This document shows, in pieces, positions 44,830 to 54,196 of a DNA stretch of 64,000 nucleotides. The DNA is from Acinetobacter sp. NIPH 2699 (lineage in GTDB: Bacteria; Pseudomonadota; Gammaproteobacteria; Pseudomonadales; Moraxellaceae), in NCBI RefSeq assembly GCF_022549355.1, contig NZ_JAKZGL010000014.1:1-64000 (forward strand), in the 5' to 3' direction. The notes beneath the pieces are model-generated. The model saw only the letters and a program-made list of their open reading frames with translations. It did not search any database and had not been told where the DNA came from. A program made the position numbers and the translations under genes. How positions within the stretch are numbered: the first letter of the stretch is position 1; each line of letters starts with the position of its first letter.

Positions 44830-47385
44830 ATGTCCAAGACAGGATTTGGTCAAATGTATCGTCAACTTTCGAGTAAGTTACTTGACCTTGTGGTCACACC
44901 ACATGTTCTTGGTGAAGTTCCTGTAGAATCCACCACAACAGAACAAAGCCCAGCCGATCCAAATAAAGTCGTATGCTATGTATTACAAAACTACTCGCAT
45001 AGTAATGCACTGGTGGTCGATGGTGAAACCCGTCGCCTTCAGCTTAAACCCGCTCTAGATCCTTTAAGTTTTGGCAGCTATCAAGAAAAAAATTCAGTCC
45101 TTTTTTTACATCAGAACGATAATATTTTTTTCAATACTCAGACTTATCCTCCACGCTTATTACAACTGATTGAAGCCCTAGAACAAAATCCTGACATTGA
45201 AGTTCAATTAATTCCCGTGACTGTACTTTGGGGACGCTCACCAGACAAAGAAGATTCTTGGTTCAAATTATTGTTTTCGGATACTTGGGCCACACCAAGT
45301 ACCGTAAAACAACTGGTTAATATTGGCTTACATGGTCGTCAATCATACTTAGAGTTCCATGAACCACAATCTTTACGTGAATTGGTCGACTACGCCAAAA
45401 CCCAACATCCCAATATTTCCCCTGCAACCTACATTGCAAGCTCACTGGATACCTATCTAGATCAACAGCGTGAAGTGGTGCTTGGGCCTGACTTATCTGA
45501 TCGCCGTAATGTCATGCAATCGGTTGTCAAAGCTCCTGATGTACAAGATGCGATTCGTCGTGAAAGTATTCAGCATAAAATCAGTATGCTGGAAGCCGAA
45601 CGTCGTGCGATTGGCTATGTCAATGAAATCGTTTCAGACTATTCTGCTTCAGCGGTGCGCTTTGCGGATATGGCACTGACACGTTTATGGACGCAACTCT
45701 ATGACGGCGTTGAAGTGCATAACTTTAGTACCGTTCGTGAACTGGCCAAAGATTATGAGATTATCTATACCCCATGTCATCGTAGCCATATCGACTATTT
45801 GTTGCTGTCCTATGTGATTTATAAACGCGGCTTGATGATTCCATATATCGCTGCGGGTGATAATTTAAACATGCCTTTTGTGGGGCAGCTATTACGTGGT
45901 GGTGGTGCGTTCTTTATTCGTCGTTCTTTCCGAGGAAATGCGCTTTATACTTCTGTTTTTAAAGAATATTTATACAGCATTCTATCTCGCAACACACCAA
46001 TCGAATACTTTATTGAAGGCGGACGTTCACGTACAGGTCGTTTACTTCCACCGAAAACAGGTATGTTGGCAATGACCATTCAGGGTCACCTGCGTGGACC
46101 TGCGAAACCAATCGTATTTTTACCTACGTATATTGGCTATGAACGCTTGATGGAAGGCGCGACCTACGTCGGTGAAATGCAAGGTAAGCCTAAAGAAGCC
46201 GAATCGATTTTCGGCATCCTCAAAACTTTACGTAAAATTGAAAGAATCTTCGGTAAAGTTCATGTCAACTTTGGTGAGCCTGTTTTCTTAGATGACATTC
46301 TAAAACAGCATCAAGCAGACAATGTGCACATCGAAAAGAATGATGCGCCTATTTCAGCCGAAATCTCCAGTGTCGTTGCAAGCTCAGCCAACCTGATTCT
46401 AGAAAATATTAACCGTGCAGTGGTTGTTAATCCTGTTTCATTGCTTTCTTTGGTTTTATTGGCCACGCCAAAGCATACGCTGGACGAAGAAATCTGTGCA
46501 AAACAGCTCGATATTTACCGAGATCTGGTCACACAACAACCGTATGATGAACGTACCCAAGTCACGTCATTATCAGGTAAAGAAATCATTGCATATGGTT
46601 TAAAACTCAAACTGATCAAACGTGTTCAACATGTCTTGGGCGATATTATTGCGATTGAAGATAACCAAGCGGTATTGCTCACCTATTTCCGTAATAATAT
46701 TTTGCATGCCTTTGTATTGCCATCTTTGGTTGCATCATTGGTGGAGCACAACGGTAAAATTAATCAATCAGATCTAAGCAACGTGATTCGTACTTTATAT
46801 CCGTTCTTAAAAGCCGAACTGTTTATGAAATGGCAGCCATCTGAACTACAACAACACATTGATAGCTATATCGATGCGCTGGTTCAGCTTGGTCTGATTT
46901 TCCAAGACCATGATGACAACTTATTTAGCCCAACACCGAATAGTGAAGAGCATCAAAAGCTTTTAACGTTAGCAATGCCTGTGAAACAAAGCTTAGAACG
47001 CTACTACATGACGCTTGCACTAATTACGCAACGCGGTTCTGGCAATATTTCGACCAAGCAAGTTGAAGAATTAAGTCATTTATTAGGTCAGCGTTTATCT
47101 GTGCTTTACGAGTTCAACTCACCAGAATTCTTTGATAAATCGCTCTTCCAAAGTTTTATCAAAGTTTTAACGCAGCAAGATTATATTCGTAACAATGAAC
47201 AAGGGTTCATTGAGTATGAAGATAACTTCAGTGAGATGGCAGCAGGTGCGCGACTTGTGTTAGATGAAACCACCTTACAAATGTTGCAACACATCACCAC
47301 CTTTAGTGATGAAGAGCTCGCAACCGCTTTAGAGGCAATGGCATCACAACAAGCCAAACGTCGTTTAAAACGTAAAAAAGCTTAA
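44830..47385 (+). CDS. plsB: Glycerol-3-phosphate 1-O-acyltransferase PlsB
   Basis: An 851-residue inner-membrane enzyme that starts phospholipid synthesis by acylating sn-glycerol-3-phosphate. The acyltransferase motifs are HRSHID (H317-D322, HX4D), GAFFIRRSF, YFIEGGRSRTGR and FLPTYIGYERLMEG. Length and order match E. coli PlsB (807). The ribosome site AGGAG is 6 nt before the ATG. It is monocistronic. Confidence 0.96.
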   Translation: MSKTGFGQMYRQLSSKLLDLVVTPHVLGEVPVESTTTEQSPADPNKVVCYVLQNYSHSNALVVDGETRRLQLKPALDPLSFGSYQEKNSVLFLHQNDNIFFNTQTYPPRLLQLIEALEQNPDIEVQLIPVTVLWGRSPDKEDSWFKLLFSDTWATPSTVKQLVNIGLHGRQSYLEFHEPQSLRELVDYAKTQHPNISPATYIASSLDTYLDQQREVVLGPDLSDRRNVMQSVVKAPDVQDAIRRESIQHKISMLEAERRAIGYVNEIVSDYSASAVRFADMALTRLWTQLYDGVEVHNFSTVRELAKDYEIIYTPCHRSHIDYLLLSYVIYKRGLMIPYIAAGDNLNMPFVGQLLRGGGAFFIRRSFRGNALYTSVFKEYLYSILSRNTPIEYFIEGGRSRTGRLLPPKTGMLAMTIQGHLRGPAKPIVFLPTYIGYERLMEGATYVGEMQGKPKEAESIFGILKTLRKIERIFGKVHVNFGEPVFLDDILKQHQADNVHIEKNDAPISAEISSVVASSANLILENINRAVVVNPVSLLSLVLLATPKHTLDEEICAKQLDIYRDLVTQQPYDERTQVTSLSGKEIIAYGLKLKLIKRVQHVLGDIIAIEDNQAVLLTYFRNNILHAFVLPSLVASLVEHNGKINQSDLSNVIRTLYPFLKAELFMKWQPSELQQHIDSYIDALVQLGLIFQDHDDNLFSPTPNSEEHQKLLTLAMPVKQSLERYYMTLALITQRGSGNISTKQVEELSHLLGQRLSVLYEFNSPEFFDKSLFQSFIKVLTQQDYIRNNEQGFIEYEDNFSEMAAGARLVLDETTLQMLQHITTFSDEELATALEAMASQQAKRRLKRKKA

Positions 47386-47396
47386 ACAGAACATGC

Positions 47397-47427
47397 AATA
47401 ACGGCAACTTCTGTTGCCGTTATTTAT
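47397..47427. terminator. Terminator between plsB and its convergent neighbour
   Basis: AATAACGGCAAC and GTTGCCGTTATT form a 12-bp stem, followed by TATTT; it can act in both directions. Confidence 0.9.
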
Positions 47428-47429
47428 TT

Positions 47430-48410
47430 CTATCTCCGACACTCGATATATTTGGGTTCATCCAAACACCTTAAACGCTTGATCAACTCAACCAAATAAG
47501 CATCATAATAACCAGATGCCACATAGCGGTTACGAATTCTCATCACCAACGCGTCATACCCTTGTTTTTCATAAGCTGAAATATCCGCCCAATAGTATGC
47601 TGGCAGTTGGTTTTCCCACTGAATGGCTTGAGCGGCCAACACATTGCTATTTTTCACAAACCAAGTGCGAATATTCCGACCAAAATCAGTTGGATAGCCT
47701 TGAGAACGAATCACAACATTGACAGCAAAATAGGCCACTGGGAAATTGACCACCTGAGTAGACTCACCAAATTCCTTTTTGAGGTTATAAGGCAACACGC
47801 CATAAGCTGGTGCAGCTAAAATATCAATTTTCTTCTGTTTGAATAAGTCTATGGCATTTGCAAAATCCACATAAACTGGTTTTGCACCCACACTTTGTGC
47901 CAATGCCAACTGCGGCGGATTATCCACCAAAATTCCAATGCTCTTGTTTTTAAGTTGTGAGACTTTCTGGATCTTCTGGGTATTCATGATCATATAAACC
48001 GTACCGACTGGAATCATCCCAAGTACTTCATACTCGGAACCAATCATACGTTTTTCGACGTTTGGATTCGTGAGCAACTGTAAAAATACACGTGCCGTTC
48101 GATTATTCGGAATAAGACCAATGCCACTGGTGCTACCCATAAACTGATTATAGCGATAGGTATTAAAATTTGATGCAACCAAACCCGAGCATTCATTTTG
48201 ATCAAATGCCTGTATCGCTTCTTTTTCATTTTTAAAGTTTTTAAATTTCAACTGGACTTGGCTGTGTTGTGCATATAACCGAATATCATGTAAACGACGG
48301 TTAATATCTCCCTGCGTACTTAAAGGATCAAATACACACCATACCTTTTCACTTGCCCAACTCATAGTCGTCATTAAGCCAAGTAACATTGAGCAAATTA
48401 TTTTTTTCAT
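47430..48410 (-). CDS. Periplasmic solute-binding-like protein (AdeT-like?)
   Basis: A 326-residue exported protein with a signal peptide (about 1-19, ending MSWAS). The two-lobed binding-protein character is suggested by GIGLIPNNRTARVFLQLLTN, KNKSIGILVDNPPQLALAQS and PVAYFAVNVVIRSQGYPTDF. Acinetobacter genomes carry similar proteins named AdeT1/2, once described as efflux components but looking like TRAP-type solute-binding proteins. I recall this resemblance and could not verify it. AAGGGG is 5 nt before the ATG. It might supply the orphan TRAP permease at 11130-13340. Confidence 0.65.
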   Translation of the reverse strand: MKKIICSMLLGLMTTMSWASEKVWCVFDPLSTQGDINRRLHDIRLYAQHSQVQLKFKNFKNEKEAIQAFDQNECSGLVASNFNTYRYNQFMGSTSGIGLIPNNRTARVFLQLLTNPNVEKRMIGSEYEVLGMIPVGTVYMIMNTQKIQKVSQLKNKSIGILVDNPPQLALAQSVGAKPVYVDFANAIDLFKQKKIDILAAPAYGVLPYNLKKEFGESTQVVNFPVAYFAVNVVIRSQGYPTDFGRNIRTWFVKNSNVLAAQAIQWENQLPAYYWADISAYEKQGYDALVMRIRNRYVASGYYDAYLVELIKRLRCLDEPKYIECRR

Positions 48411-48538
48411 ATATACCCCTTAATGCCTTAGCACAATCCATGTGCACAAATCAGGTCAATTTAGCCCTGTACTCACAGATATTAAGCAATCAAAATCTAT
48501 ACCAAGAATGAAAACTCAGTTGCAGTTTAATCGAAATT

Positions 48539-49354
48539 TCATCTATTACTATGTACCAATAGCGCCTCAGCATAGTCATTAAAGCAAATCAAATGGTCAA
48601 ATTTAAAAGCGATTCTCGATAGTCTGGTCGCATAAATTCGCTTGCCCGTAGGTCGCTCAGAAACAAGCTGCAAATGGGGTAAATGAAGTTGTTGCTGGAA
48701 CCAAAGTAAAATTTCATGCATCGGCAAAGGCGTATTATTGCTCACAATATAGCTGGACGCTACTGCTGGTAAATCGGCTAACATGGCCAAAAACTTAGCT
48801 AAGTCATCGATATGCACCCGATTGCTATAATGAATGGTTGGATAATTCAGTGTTTGTTCTGCCAATCTTTTCAATCGAACAATCGATGTGCCATAAATGC
48901 CCGATGGACGAATGATAATACTGTGTCGTGGATAATGTGCTTGCCATAAAAGTTCCATTTTACGCAGCAAATGCCCTTGTTCATCCGCAGGTTGAATTAA
49001 CGATTCGTCATCAATTCGTTCACCTGCACTTTCACCATAGACCCGAGTTGAAGACACAATAATAATGCGTTGCACTGGATGCAATTTTAGCGCCTGAGCA
49101 ATCGGCTCAACACTCTCGACATAGGTTTGTTGATAAGCCTCTACGCTACTTTGTGATGGCGCGAGAATCACATAGACCACATCAATCGGACGAAATGCGG
49201 TTAAATCTAGTCGTTGTACATCTTGAATAGCATGAGTCGCATAACAATCTGTTTTTTCGCTGCGACTAATTGTGCTAATGTGGTGACCACACTCAAATAA
49301 GTGTTTAGCGACACGCTGAGATGTTTTACCATAACCAATAAATAAAATATGCAT
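48539..49354 (-). CDS. NAD-dependent epimerase-like (YeeZ-type) protein
   Basis: A 271-residue Rossmann protein. It has an N-terminal nucleotide-binding GYGKTSQRVAKHLF (GxGxxx type), the strand IIIVSSTRVYGESAGERIDD with the SS..VYG motif of extended SDRs, and IIIRPSGIYGTS. YeeZ-like proteins are uncharacterised. AGGATATAT precedes the ATG. Its start is only 18 bp from that of recG on the other strand, so the two promoters must overlap or lie within coding sequence. Confidence 0.8.
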   Translation of the reverse strand: MHILFIGYGKTSQRVAKHLFECGHHISTISRSEKTDCYATHAIQDVQRLDLTAFRPIDVVYVILAPSQSSVEAYQQTYVESVEPIAQALKLHPVQRIIIVSSTRVYGESAGERIDDESLIQPADEQGHLLRKMELLWQAHYPRHSIIIRPSGIYGTSIVRLKRLAEQTLNYPTIHYSNRVHIDDLAKFLAMLADLPAVASSYIVSNNTPLPMHEILLWFQQQLHLPHLQLVSERPTGKRIYATRLSRIAFKFDHLICFNDYAEALLVHSNR

Positions 49355-49372
49355 ATATATCCTTGACCAAAT

Positions 49373-51418
49373 ATGACTTCAGTCCAGCAATTACAAGGCG
49401 TTGGTGCTAGCGCAGCGACCTTATTAGAAAAGCTTCATATTTTTAGCACGGATGATTTATTGTTTCATCTTCCTCGTGACTATGAAGATCGTAGCACTAT
49501 TATTCCGATGAATCAGTTGGTTGTTGGACGTAGTTATTTGCTTGAAGGTGAGGTCAGATCAGTCGACTTTCCACCGGGAAAAAAGAAATCCCTCGCCGCT
49601 TTAGTACAAGATGATTTCGGCAAAGTCACTTTGCGCTTTTATCATATATATAAAGGCTTAACCGATCGCATCCAAATGGGCGCTCACTTACGGATCTTTG
49701 GTGAAGTTCGCATTGGTGCACGTGGATTAGAGCTGTATCATCCCGAAATTCAAGTCATTCACCAGCATACCGCATTACCTCAAACTCAACTCACTGCGAT
49801 TTATCCAAGTACAGAAGGTCTGACACAACCGAAATTACGTGAATATGTCCGTCAGGCTTTAAAACATCACAGTGATGATCTACCTGAACTCCTCCCCAGT
49901 AAATACAGCAATGGTTATGAACTCAAACAAGCCTTGCTTTACATTCATGAACCGCCGATTGATGCCAATATGCTGCAACTCAATCAAGGCTCACATCCAG
50001 CACAGCAACGCTTAATTTTTGAAGAGTTGGTGGCTCACCAAATCAGTTTATTAACACGTCGTGCTTATATTCGACAGATCGCTGCACCACGCTTTAGCAG
50101 CAGTAAAATTCTAGCAAAGAAATTATTAGAAGCATTGCCCTTTCAAATGACCAATGCGCAAAAACGCGTTTCTAAAGAAATTTTACAAGATCTTAAACAA
50201 GATCAGCCAATGCTACGCTTAGTACAAGGTGATGTCGGTGCTGGCAAGACCTTAGTCGCCGCAGTAGCGGCCTGTCATGCCCTAGAAGCCGACTGGCAAG
50301 TGGCATTGATGGCACCAACTGAAATATTAGCCGAACAGCATTATTTAAACTTTAAACGCTGGTTCGAGCCTTTAGGGATTCAAGTTGCATGGCTCGCAGG
50401 CAAGCAAAAAGGTAAAGCACGGACACAAGCCGAACAACAGATTAAAGAAGGACACGCTCAACTGATTGTAGGCACACATGCACTGTTTCAAGACACTGTG
50501 GAGTTTTCTAAACTCGGCTTAGTGATCATTGATGAGCAACACCGCTTTGGTGTCGATCAGCGCCTCGCCTTACGCAACAAAGGTGCAGACCAATTTACGC
50601 CACATCAATTGGTGATGACCGCGACTCCCATTCCGCGCACACTCGCCATGAGTGCGTATGGTGACTTAGATACTTCAGTCATTGATGAACTGCCTCCTGG
50701 TCGAACACCGATCCAGACAGTCACGATTCCACTGGATCGTCGTGAACAAGTGTTGCAACGAATTGCAACGAACTGCCGTGAAGGCAAACAAGCCTATTGG
50801 GTCTGTACCTTGGTTGAACAGTCTGAGACCTTAGATGCTCAAGCAGCAGAAGCAACCTATCAAGAAATTAGAGAGCGTTTCTCGGATCTAAACATCGGGC
50901 TGGTACATGGCAAAATGAAAGCCGACGAGAAACAATCGGTCATGCAAGCCTTTAAAGACAATCAATTACAACTCCTGATTGCCACCACGGTAATTGAGGT
51001 GGGTGTGGATGTTCCGAATGCCTCGATTATGGTGATTGAAAATGCTGAACGTTTAGGACTTTCTCAGTTGCACCAATTACGCGGTCGAGTTGGACGTGGT
51101 GCGACTGCGAGTTTCTGTGCATTATTATATAAAGTCCCTTTGTCACAAAATGGTCAGGAACGGCTTTCTATTTTGCGTGAAAGTAATGATGGTTTTGTGA
51201 TTGCGGAAAAAGACCTAGAAATACGCGGTCCTGGTGAGTTATTAGGGACCAAGCAAACGGGTGATATGGGCTTTCGCGTTGCGCGGTTAGAACGTGATGA
51301 CCACCTATTAACTCAAGCACACTATGTTGCAGAACAGATCTTAAAAGATTATCCGCAACACGCAGCAGGATTACTTAAACGCTGGTTACCTGAAGCACCC
51401 CGTTATGCCTATGTTTAA
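49373..51418 (+). CDS. recG: ATP-dependent DNA helicase RecG
   Basis: A 681-residue branched-DNA helicase that reverses stalled forks and processes Holliday junctions and R-loops. The wedge/OB domain is N-terminal (~1-160). Walker A is GDVGAGKT (286-293), motif II is DEQH (387-390), and motif VI is QLRGRVGRG. The C-terminal WLPEAPRYAYV resembles the RecG C-terminal end. No ribosome site is evident before the ATG. The stop overlaps the comF start by 14 bp. Confidence 0.96.
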   Translation: MTSVQQLQGVGASAATLLEKLHIFSTDDLLFHLPRDYEDRSTIIPMNQLVVGRSYLLEGEVRSVDFPPGKKKSLAALVQDDFGKVTLRFYHIYKGLTDRIQMGAHLRIFGEVRIGARGLELYHPEIQVIHQHTALPQTQLTAIYPSTEGLTQPKLREYVRQALKHHSDDLPELLPSKYSNGYELKQALLYIHEPPIDANMLQLNQGSHPAQQRLIFEELVAHQISLLTRRAYIRQIAAPRFSSSKILAKKLLEALPFQMTNAQKRVSKEILQDLKQDQPMLRLVQGDVGAGKTLVAAVAACHALEADWQVALMAPTEILAEQHYLNFKRWFEPLGIQVAWLAGKQKGKARTQAEQQIKEGHAQLIVGTHALFQDTVEFSKLGLVIIDEQHRFGVDQRLALRNKGADQFTPHQLVMTATPIPRTLAMSAYGDLDTSVIDELPPGRTPIQTVTIPLDRREQVLQRIATNCREGKQAYWVCTLVEQSETLDAQAAEATYQEIRERFSDLNIGLVHGKMKADEKQSVMQAFKDNQLQLLIATTVIEVGVDVPNASIMVIENAERLGLSQLHQLRGRVGRGATASFCALLYKVPLSQNGQERLSILRESNDGFVIAEKDLEIRGPGELLGTKQTGDMGFRVARLERDDHLLTQAHYVAEQILKDYPQHAAGLLKRWLPEAPRYAYV

Positions 51419-52097
51419 CTACCTCAGCGCACAAGCACACCTGCTTTTTGATTCTATTACGCCATGTAACTTGTGTGATATCGGCATCAAGCAACACGCT
51501 GGTATCTGCCAAAGCTGTTGGCAACAATTACCTTGGTTAAAACAGCAAGTCGAACGTCATCAACAACAGGTATTTGTTGCTTGTCATTATGACTATCCGA
51601 TCAATCGTATTATTCAACAATTCAAATATGAACAAAAATTACAGCATCAAAGATTGTTAGATGCGTTGTTGTTACAACTCAGACTCCCCAAAGTCCACGC
51701 AATCGTTCCGATGCCCATTTCTACAGATCGATTAGTCGAACGAGGTTTCAATCAAACACTGCTGTTAGCAAAAGCACTCGGTAAAACATTAAACGTCCCT
51801 GTTTGGCAACCGATACAACGCTTGGCGCAACATTCACAAAAAGGCTTGTCTCGCTTAGAGCGATTAGAGAATATTGAACACCAGTTTGTTGCAAAAGCAT
51901 CGAATAAAATTCGCTGTAGAACCGTACTGATCTTAGATGATGTGATGACGACGGGCAGCTCTATTGTCGCACTTTCTCAGGCTTTAGAACAACTTGGCTG
52001 CCAAAAAATTTATGCCGCGTGTCTCGCAGCGGGGCAAGTAAAAGATCGACCTAGCTCACTCGATTTTGCTGACACCATGGAATCACCACTTCGCTAG
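51405..52097 (+). CDS. comF: ComF family phosphoribosyltransferase-like protein
   Basis: A 230-residue protein with an N-terminal zinc-finger (C21, C24, C35, C38 in PCNLCDIGIKQHAGICQSC) and a phosphoribosyltransferase domain with the PRPP motif VLILDDVMTTGSS. Proteins of this type act in natural transformation (ComF/GntX), where single-stranded DNA entry is coupled to helicase action. It overlaps the 3' end of recG, implying translational coupling. A second ATG at 51411 is a possible start. Its last 47 bp overlap the convergent Nudix gene. Confidence 0.88.
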   Translation: MPMFNYLSAQAHLLFDSITPCNLCDIGIKQHAGICQSCWQQLPWLKQQVERHQQQVFVACHYDYPINRIIQQFKYEQKLQHQRLLDALLLQLRLPKVHAIVPMPISTDRLVERGFNQTLLLAKALGKTLNVPVWQPIQRLAQHSQKGLSRLERLENIEHQFVAKASNKIRCRTVLILDDVMTTGSSIVALSQALEQLGCQKIYAACLAAGQVKDRPSSLDFADTMESPLR

Positions 52098-52446
52098 TCA
52101 GTGGTGCCAATCGGGTTACTTGGTCAGTCAAATCCACCCATTTCATCTCAGCAATTTCGGCGGCAATCTGCGGCACTTGTTTTAACTGAACCGAATAAAC
52201 ATAACTCACTAAAACATGATCTGGCTCATTGGCGGCAGCCGTCTCAAACTGACCAACAAATTGTTTAATTTCACACTCACAACCAATTTCTTCTAAAATC
52301 TCACGTTGAATCGCAAGCTCAGGCGCTTCATTGGCTTCTAATTTGCCGCCCACTTGCATAAATGCCTGTGTATTCTGCTTACGGACCAATAATAATTGAT
52401 TCTGTTCATTCAAAATAATAGCGGCAGCAACAGTAATTGTTTTCAA
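52051..52446 (-). CDS. Nudix hydrolase
   Basis: A 131-residue Nudix protein. The Nudix box GX5EX7REUXEEXGU is complete in GGKLEANEAPELAIQREILE followed by EIGCE. I choose the TTG at 52446, because GAGGAAG lies 6 nt upstream and the frame then opens MKTITVAAAIIL. A TTG at 52473 would add nine residues and has no ribosome site. Substrate unknown (nucleoside diphosphate derivatives in the family). Its 3' end overlaps the comF 3' end by 47 bp tail to tail. Confidence 0.82.
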   Translation of the reverse strand: MKTITVAAAIILNEQNQLLLVRKQNTQAFMQVGGKLEANEAPELAIQREILEEIGCECEIKQFVGQFETAAANEPDHVLVSYVYSVQLKQVPQIAAEIAEMKWVDLTDQVTRLAPLTSEVVIPWCQQNRVS

Positions 52447-52841
52447 TGAGACTTCCTCGAATATGAGTTTCAACAGCAGGCTGCTATTTTAAAGCTCGAA
52501 CATGGCTAAAACAACCCAATCGCCCTTGCCCCTTAACGGTATGTTTAGAAACGACGCATTTAAGTCGTTTAGCTTCACTTTCTAGCCCTTACCCCATGAT
52601 TAAAACCATTTAAGAATCAATGAAAGCATGACTGCGTGTAGAATGAGTGAAAACACAGATAAAATTCATAGCATTAAAGCTATTTTATCCAACTGTCATG
52701 CTGCTAAAGTAAGCTATAAAATATGATTTTTGAGAAAATAACGTTTAGGCAAGTGTTTTTCATTTCATCCTTGTCTAAAATACACGCTGACTTTCTGTAA
52801 AATGCAGAAGGCCTTATATTGACTGCGCGAGGAAAAAAGAC
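52447..52841. other. Intergenic region upstream of the CorA-type gene
   Basis: About 395 bp. AAACGAC and GTCGTTT (near 52550-52571) make a 7-bp perfect hairpin without a T tract. CTTTCTG/CAGAAGG near 52790-52811 is another weak stem. No ORF or RNA gene was recognised. Confidence 0.4.
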
Positions 52842-53858
52842 ATGCTTGAAGCCTTTTATGCCACAGAGCGCGGTAGTCTAGAAGATGCAACCATCAATGG
52901 TGGATTTGATCTGCATTCTGAATTGGTCTGGATTGATCTCATTGCGCCATCCCAAGAAGAACAACAATGGGTACTCGAAGCCTATGATCGCAATCTCCCC
53001 ACCCTAAAGTCACTTGAAGACATTTCCTCATCTGCACGTTTTTATCGTGATGATGAAGGTATTTTACACATCAGCACGTACTTTCTAACCAAGAACAAAA
53101 ATTTCCAATCAGATCGAGAACAAGAAGATCTTGAAAATACCCTTGCAGCAACCGTTCATACCGTTGCATTTTTGCTTGAGAAAAACCGACTGATCACACT
53201 GCGCGGTGAGAAATTAGTGGCCTTTCGGGCCTTTCGAGCAAGAGCGAGACGCAATGATTATGAGATGGACTATAAAGATCCCGTTTGGATTTTATTAGGG
53301 TTATTGGAAGCTAAGCTGGATGAACTTTCGGATATTTTAGAAGATACTCACCGCTATCTTGAAGAGTATTCGGCTGAAGTCCTGAATGATCATCACCGCG
53401 AACAAATTCTTGATCTTGATGACATGATCACCAACCTTGCGCACCAAGAAGATATGTTAGGAAAAGCACAACTTTGTCTTACAGATTTACGTCGTGTGTT
53501 GACCTTTCTATCACGGCCACGTGCCTTGGGTAGTCATATTTATGATGCTGATATTCGAGAAATGAGTGAGGATGTCCGCTCTCTACTCGAACATAACGCG
53601 TTCCTGTTTCAAAAACTTAAATTCTTACTCGATATCACCACCGGTTTTGCAAATACCGAAATGAACGAGACCTTCAAACGGTTCTCAATTTTACCCAGTA
53701 TGCTTGCACCACCGATGTTGATTGCCAGTATTTATGGTATGAACACCGATGTTTTACCTTTCGCTCAAGGCAATACCAGCTTCTGGATCGTGATTACCTT
53801 AGTCACCACCTTCTTAATCGGACCAACACTATATTTCCGCTGGAAGAAATGGATTTAA
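52842..53858 (+). CDS. CorA-family divalent cation transporter
   Basis: A 338-residue CorA-type Mg2+/Co2+ channel. A large N-terminal cytosolic alpha/beta domain is followed by a long helix. Two C-terminal membrane segments flank the signature YGMN (G299-N301), which forms the ion filter. It ends in the positively charged FRWKKWI. The upstream AGGAAAAAAG lies 3-8 nt from the ATG. It is monocistronic and convergent with mlaB. Confidence 0.9.
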   Translation: MLEAFYATERGSLEDATINGGFDLHSELVWIDLIAPSQEEQQWVLEAYDRNLPTLKSLEDISSSARFYRDDEGILHISTYFLTKNKNFQSDREQEDLENTLAATVHTVAFLLEKNRLITLRGEKLVAFRAFRARARRNDYEMDYKDPVWILLGLLEAKLDELSDILEDTHRYLEEYSAEVLNDHHREQILDLDDMITNLAHQEDMLGKAQLCLTDLRRVLTFLSRPRALGSHIYDADIREMSEDVRSLLEHNAFLFQKLKFLLDITTGFANTEMNETFKRFSILPSMLAPPMLIASIYGMNTDVLPFAQGNTSFWIVITLVTTFLIGPTLYFRWKKWI

Positions 53859-53883
53859 AAAAAGCACCCTAGGGTGCTTTTTT
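53859..53883. terminator. Bidirectional terminator between corA-type gene and mlaB
   Basis: GCACCCTAGGGTGC is fully self-complementary, flanked by A and T runs, and starts at the stop codon of the CorA-type gene. Confidence 0.95.
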
Positions 53884-53897
53884 CTAAAAAATTGGTG

Positions 53898-54185
53898 TCA
53901 AATCAACTTTAAGTCATCTTCTAAATGACAAGCTTGGATGATTTTCAGCATTTTCTCAGGGACATTTTTAAAATGCAGCCCTTTACTTTCAGGGGTTTGA
54001 CGCAACCATTGCACTAATACAGCGAGAGACAAGGTGCTGCCCTGTTCAAGCTGAGCAAGATCAACAATCAAAGGAAAATGCTGATGTTGTTGAATATGCG
54101 CTAAGCCTGATTGGTAAACCTGCTCTGCATTTTCAAAATCAATCGTCTTAGGAACGATAAGTTTCTGATCAATATACTGAATCAC
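53898..54185 (-). CDS. mlaB: MlaB, STAS-domain subunit
   Basis: A 95-residue single STAS domain protein (LIVDLAQLEQGSTLSLAVLV near 44-63). In E. coli MlaB binds MlaF and is needed for assembly and ATPase activity of the MlaFEDB complex. It is the last gene of the operon, 11 bp after mlaC, and ends at the shared terminator. Confidence 0.92.
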   Translation of the reverse strand: MIQYIDQKLIVPKTIDFENAEQVYQSGLAHIQQHQHFPLIVDLAQLEQGSTLSLAVLVQWLRQTPESKGLHFKNVPEKMLKIIQACHLEDDLKLI

Positions 54186-54196
54186 CCTTCACCTAC

